DNA from: Kiloniellaceae bacterium
Lineage (GTDB): Bacteria > Pseudomonadota > Alphaproteobacteria > Kiloniellales > J153
Direction of reading: 5' to 3'
NCBI GenBank assembly: GCA_021776095.1
Contig: JAJFGO010000021.1
Coordinates: forward strand, 124,001 to 188,000
Length of the DNA stretch: 64,000 nucleotides
Of this stretch, positions 63,776 through 64,000 are shown one piece after another (the first letter of the stretch is position 1; each line of letters begins with the position of its first letter). A program made the position numbers and the translations under genes. The notes below the pieces were generated by a model, which saw only the letters and a list, made by a program, of their open reading frames with translations, was not told where the DNA came from and made no database searches.

Positions 63776-64000
63776 TTGAATACACCCGAATGGCTAAAAC
63801 CCGGACTCTATGGCGCCGCGGCCGGTGCCGCTGCGCTCGCGATCGTTGGCTTCTCATGGGGCGGATGGTTGACCGGCGGTACAGCCGACAAGATGGCGTC
63901 TGAACAGGCGCGGCTCGAAGTCGTTTCGGCCTTAGTGCCGATCTGCATGGAGCAATCCAGTCAGGATCCGCAAGTTGCCGCAACGCTTGCCCTGTTGAAG
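63776..64000 (+). CDS. Small membrane protein, truncated by the window end
   Basis: A reading frame of at least 75 codons open to the window end. I favour the TTG at 63776 because GGAGGAGG is 5 nt upstream and the product then begins MNTPEWLKPGLYGAAAGAAALAIVGFSWGGW. The in-frame ATG at 63761 would overlap the ribosome site. One membrane helix (LYGAAAGAAALAIVGFSWGGWLTGG) is followed by a soluble part with VPICMEQSSQDPQVAATL. Similar small proteins are widespread in alphaproteobacteria and have no known function. Confidence 0.7.
   Translation, partial: MNTPEWLKPGLYGAAAGAAALAIVGFSWGGWLTGGTADKMASEQARLEVVSALVPICMEQSSQDPQVAATLALLK

Overview
The window is 64 kb of a GC-rich chromosome (coding regions mostly about 65% G+C) with dense, unidirectional operons and many ATGA/TGATG start-stop overlaps. 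Gene content points to an alphaproteobacterium, probably in or near the Rhodospirillales. The clues are the GlpVSTPQU glycerol ABC importer, GapR (DUF2312), Usg, a class I lysyl-tRNA synthetase, Cox15-type heme A synthase, DUF1244, DUF1488 and a CIRCE-controlled groESL operon. Species and genus cannot be told from the sequence alone. No rRNA, tRNA, CRISPR array or complete insertion sequence was seen.

Layout. 0-6 kb: the 3' end of apt, an orphan multi-PAS/GAF membrane histidine kinase, a small exported protein and an amidase. 6-12 kb: glycerol importer operon glpV-S-T-P-Q-U. 12-18 kb: fatty-acid beta-oxidation operon (thiolase, 3-hydroxyacyl-CoA dehydrogenase/enoyl-CoA hydratase, acyl-CoA dehydrogenase). 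18-25.5 kb (minus strand): an LpxR-like outer-membrane protein of lower GC, Nudix hydrolase, diheme cytochrome c, DUF3604 protein and a large diheme peroxidase-like protein. 25.6-27.7 kb: a sulfur-handling cassette (cysteine-phosphatase/sulfurtransferase-like protein plus two half-size YeeE/YedE permeases). It is bracketed by a decayed copy and the intact copy of the 3' end of an SCP2 gene. 27.7-42.8 kb: fadD, gapR, regulators, homocysteine methyltransferase, GCS2/N-formylglutamate pair, GntR-MFS pair, pyruvate kinase, methyltransferase-MFS pair, DUF2817 and others.

42.9-44.5 kb is the most notable locus: a retron-type reverse transcriptase preceded by about 200 bp that can fold into several perfect hairpins closed by a 14-bp long-range stem, which I read as a candidate msr-msd RNA. 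Its RT signature motifs diverge from those of typical retrons and no obvious effector sits beside it. 44.6-61.9 kb returns to housekeeping and stress genes: an S24-type regulator lacking its catalytic serine, branched-chain aminotransferase, lysK, an ECF sigma/anti-sigma/periplasmic sensor trio, a DinG-like helicase, transporters, TerB, groESL, usg, ctaA, a TauD dioxygenase, a CobW GTPase and OsmC. 61.9-64 kb has AT-rich islands and a run of very small genes (two zinc ribbons, DUF1488, a truncated membrane protein), with the look of a variable region.

Taken together the cell appears to import glycerol, oxidise fatty acids aerobically (heme A for an aa3-type oxidase, several c-type cytochromes) and handle reduced sulfur. 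Domain identities come from motif recognition without database searches. Function beyond the family level is inference.
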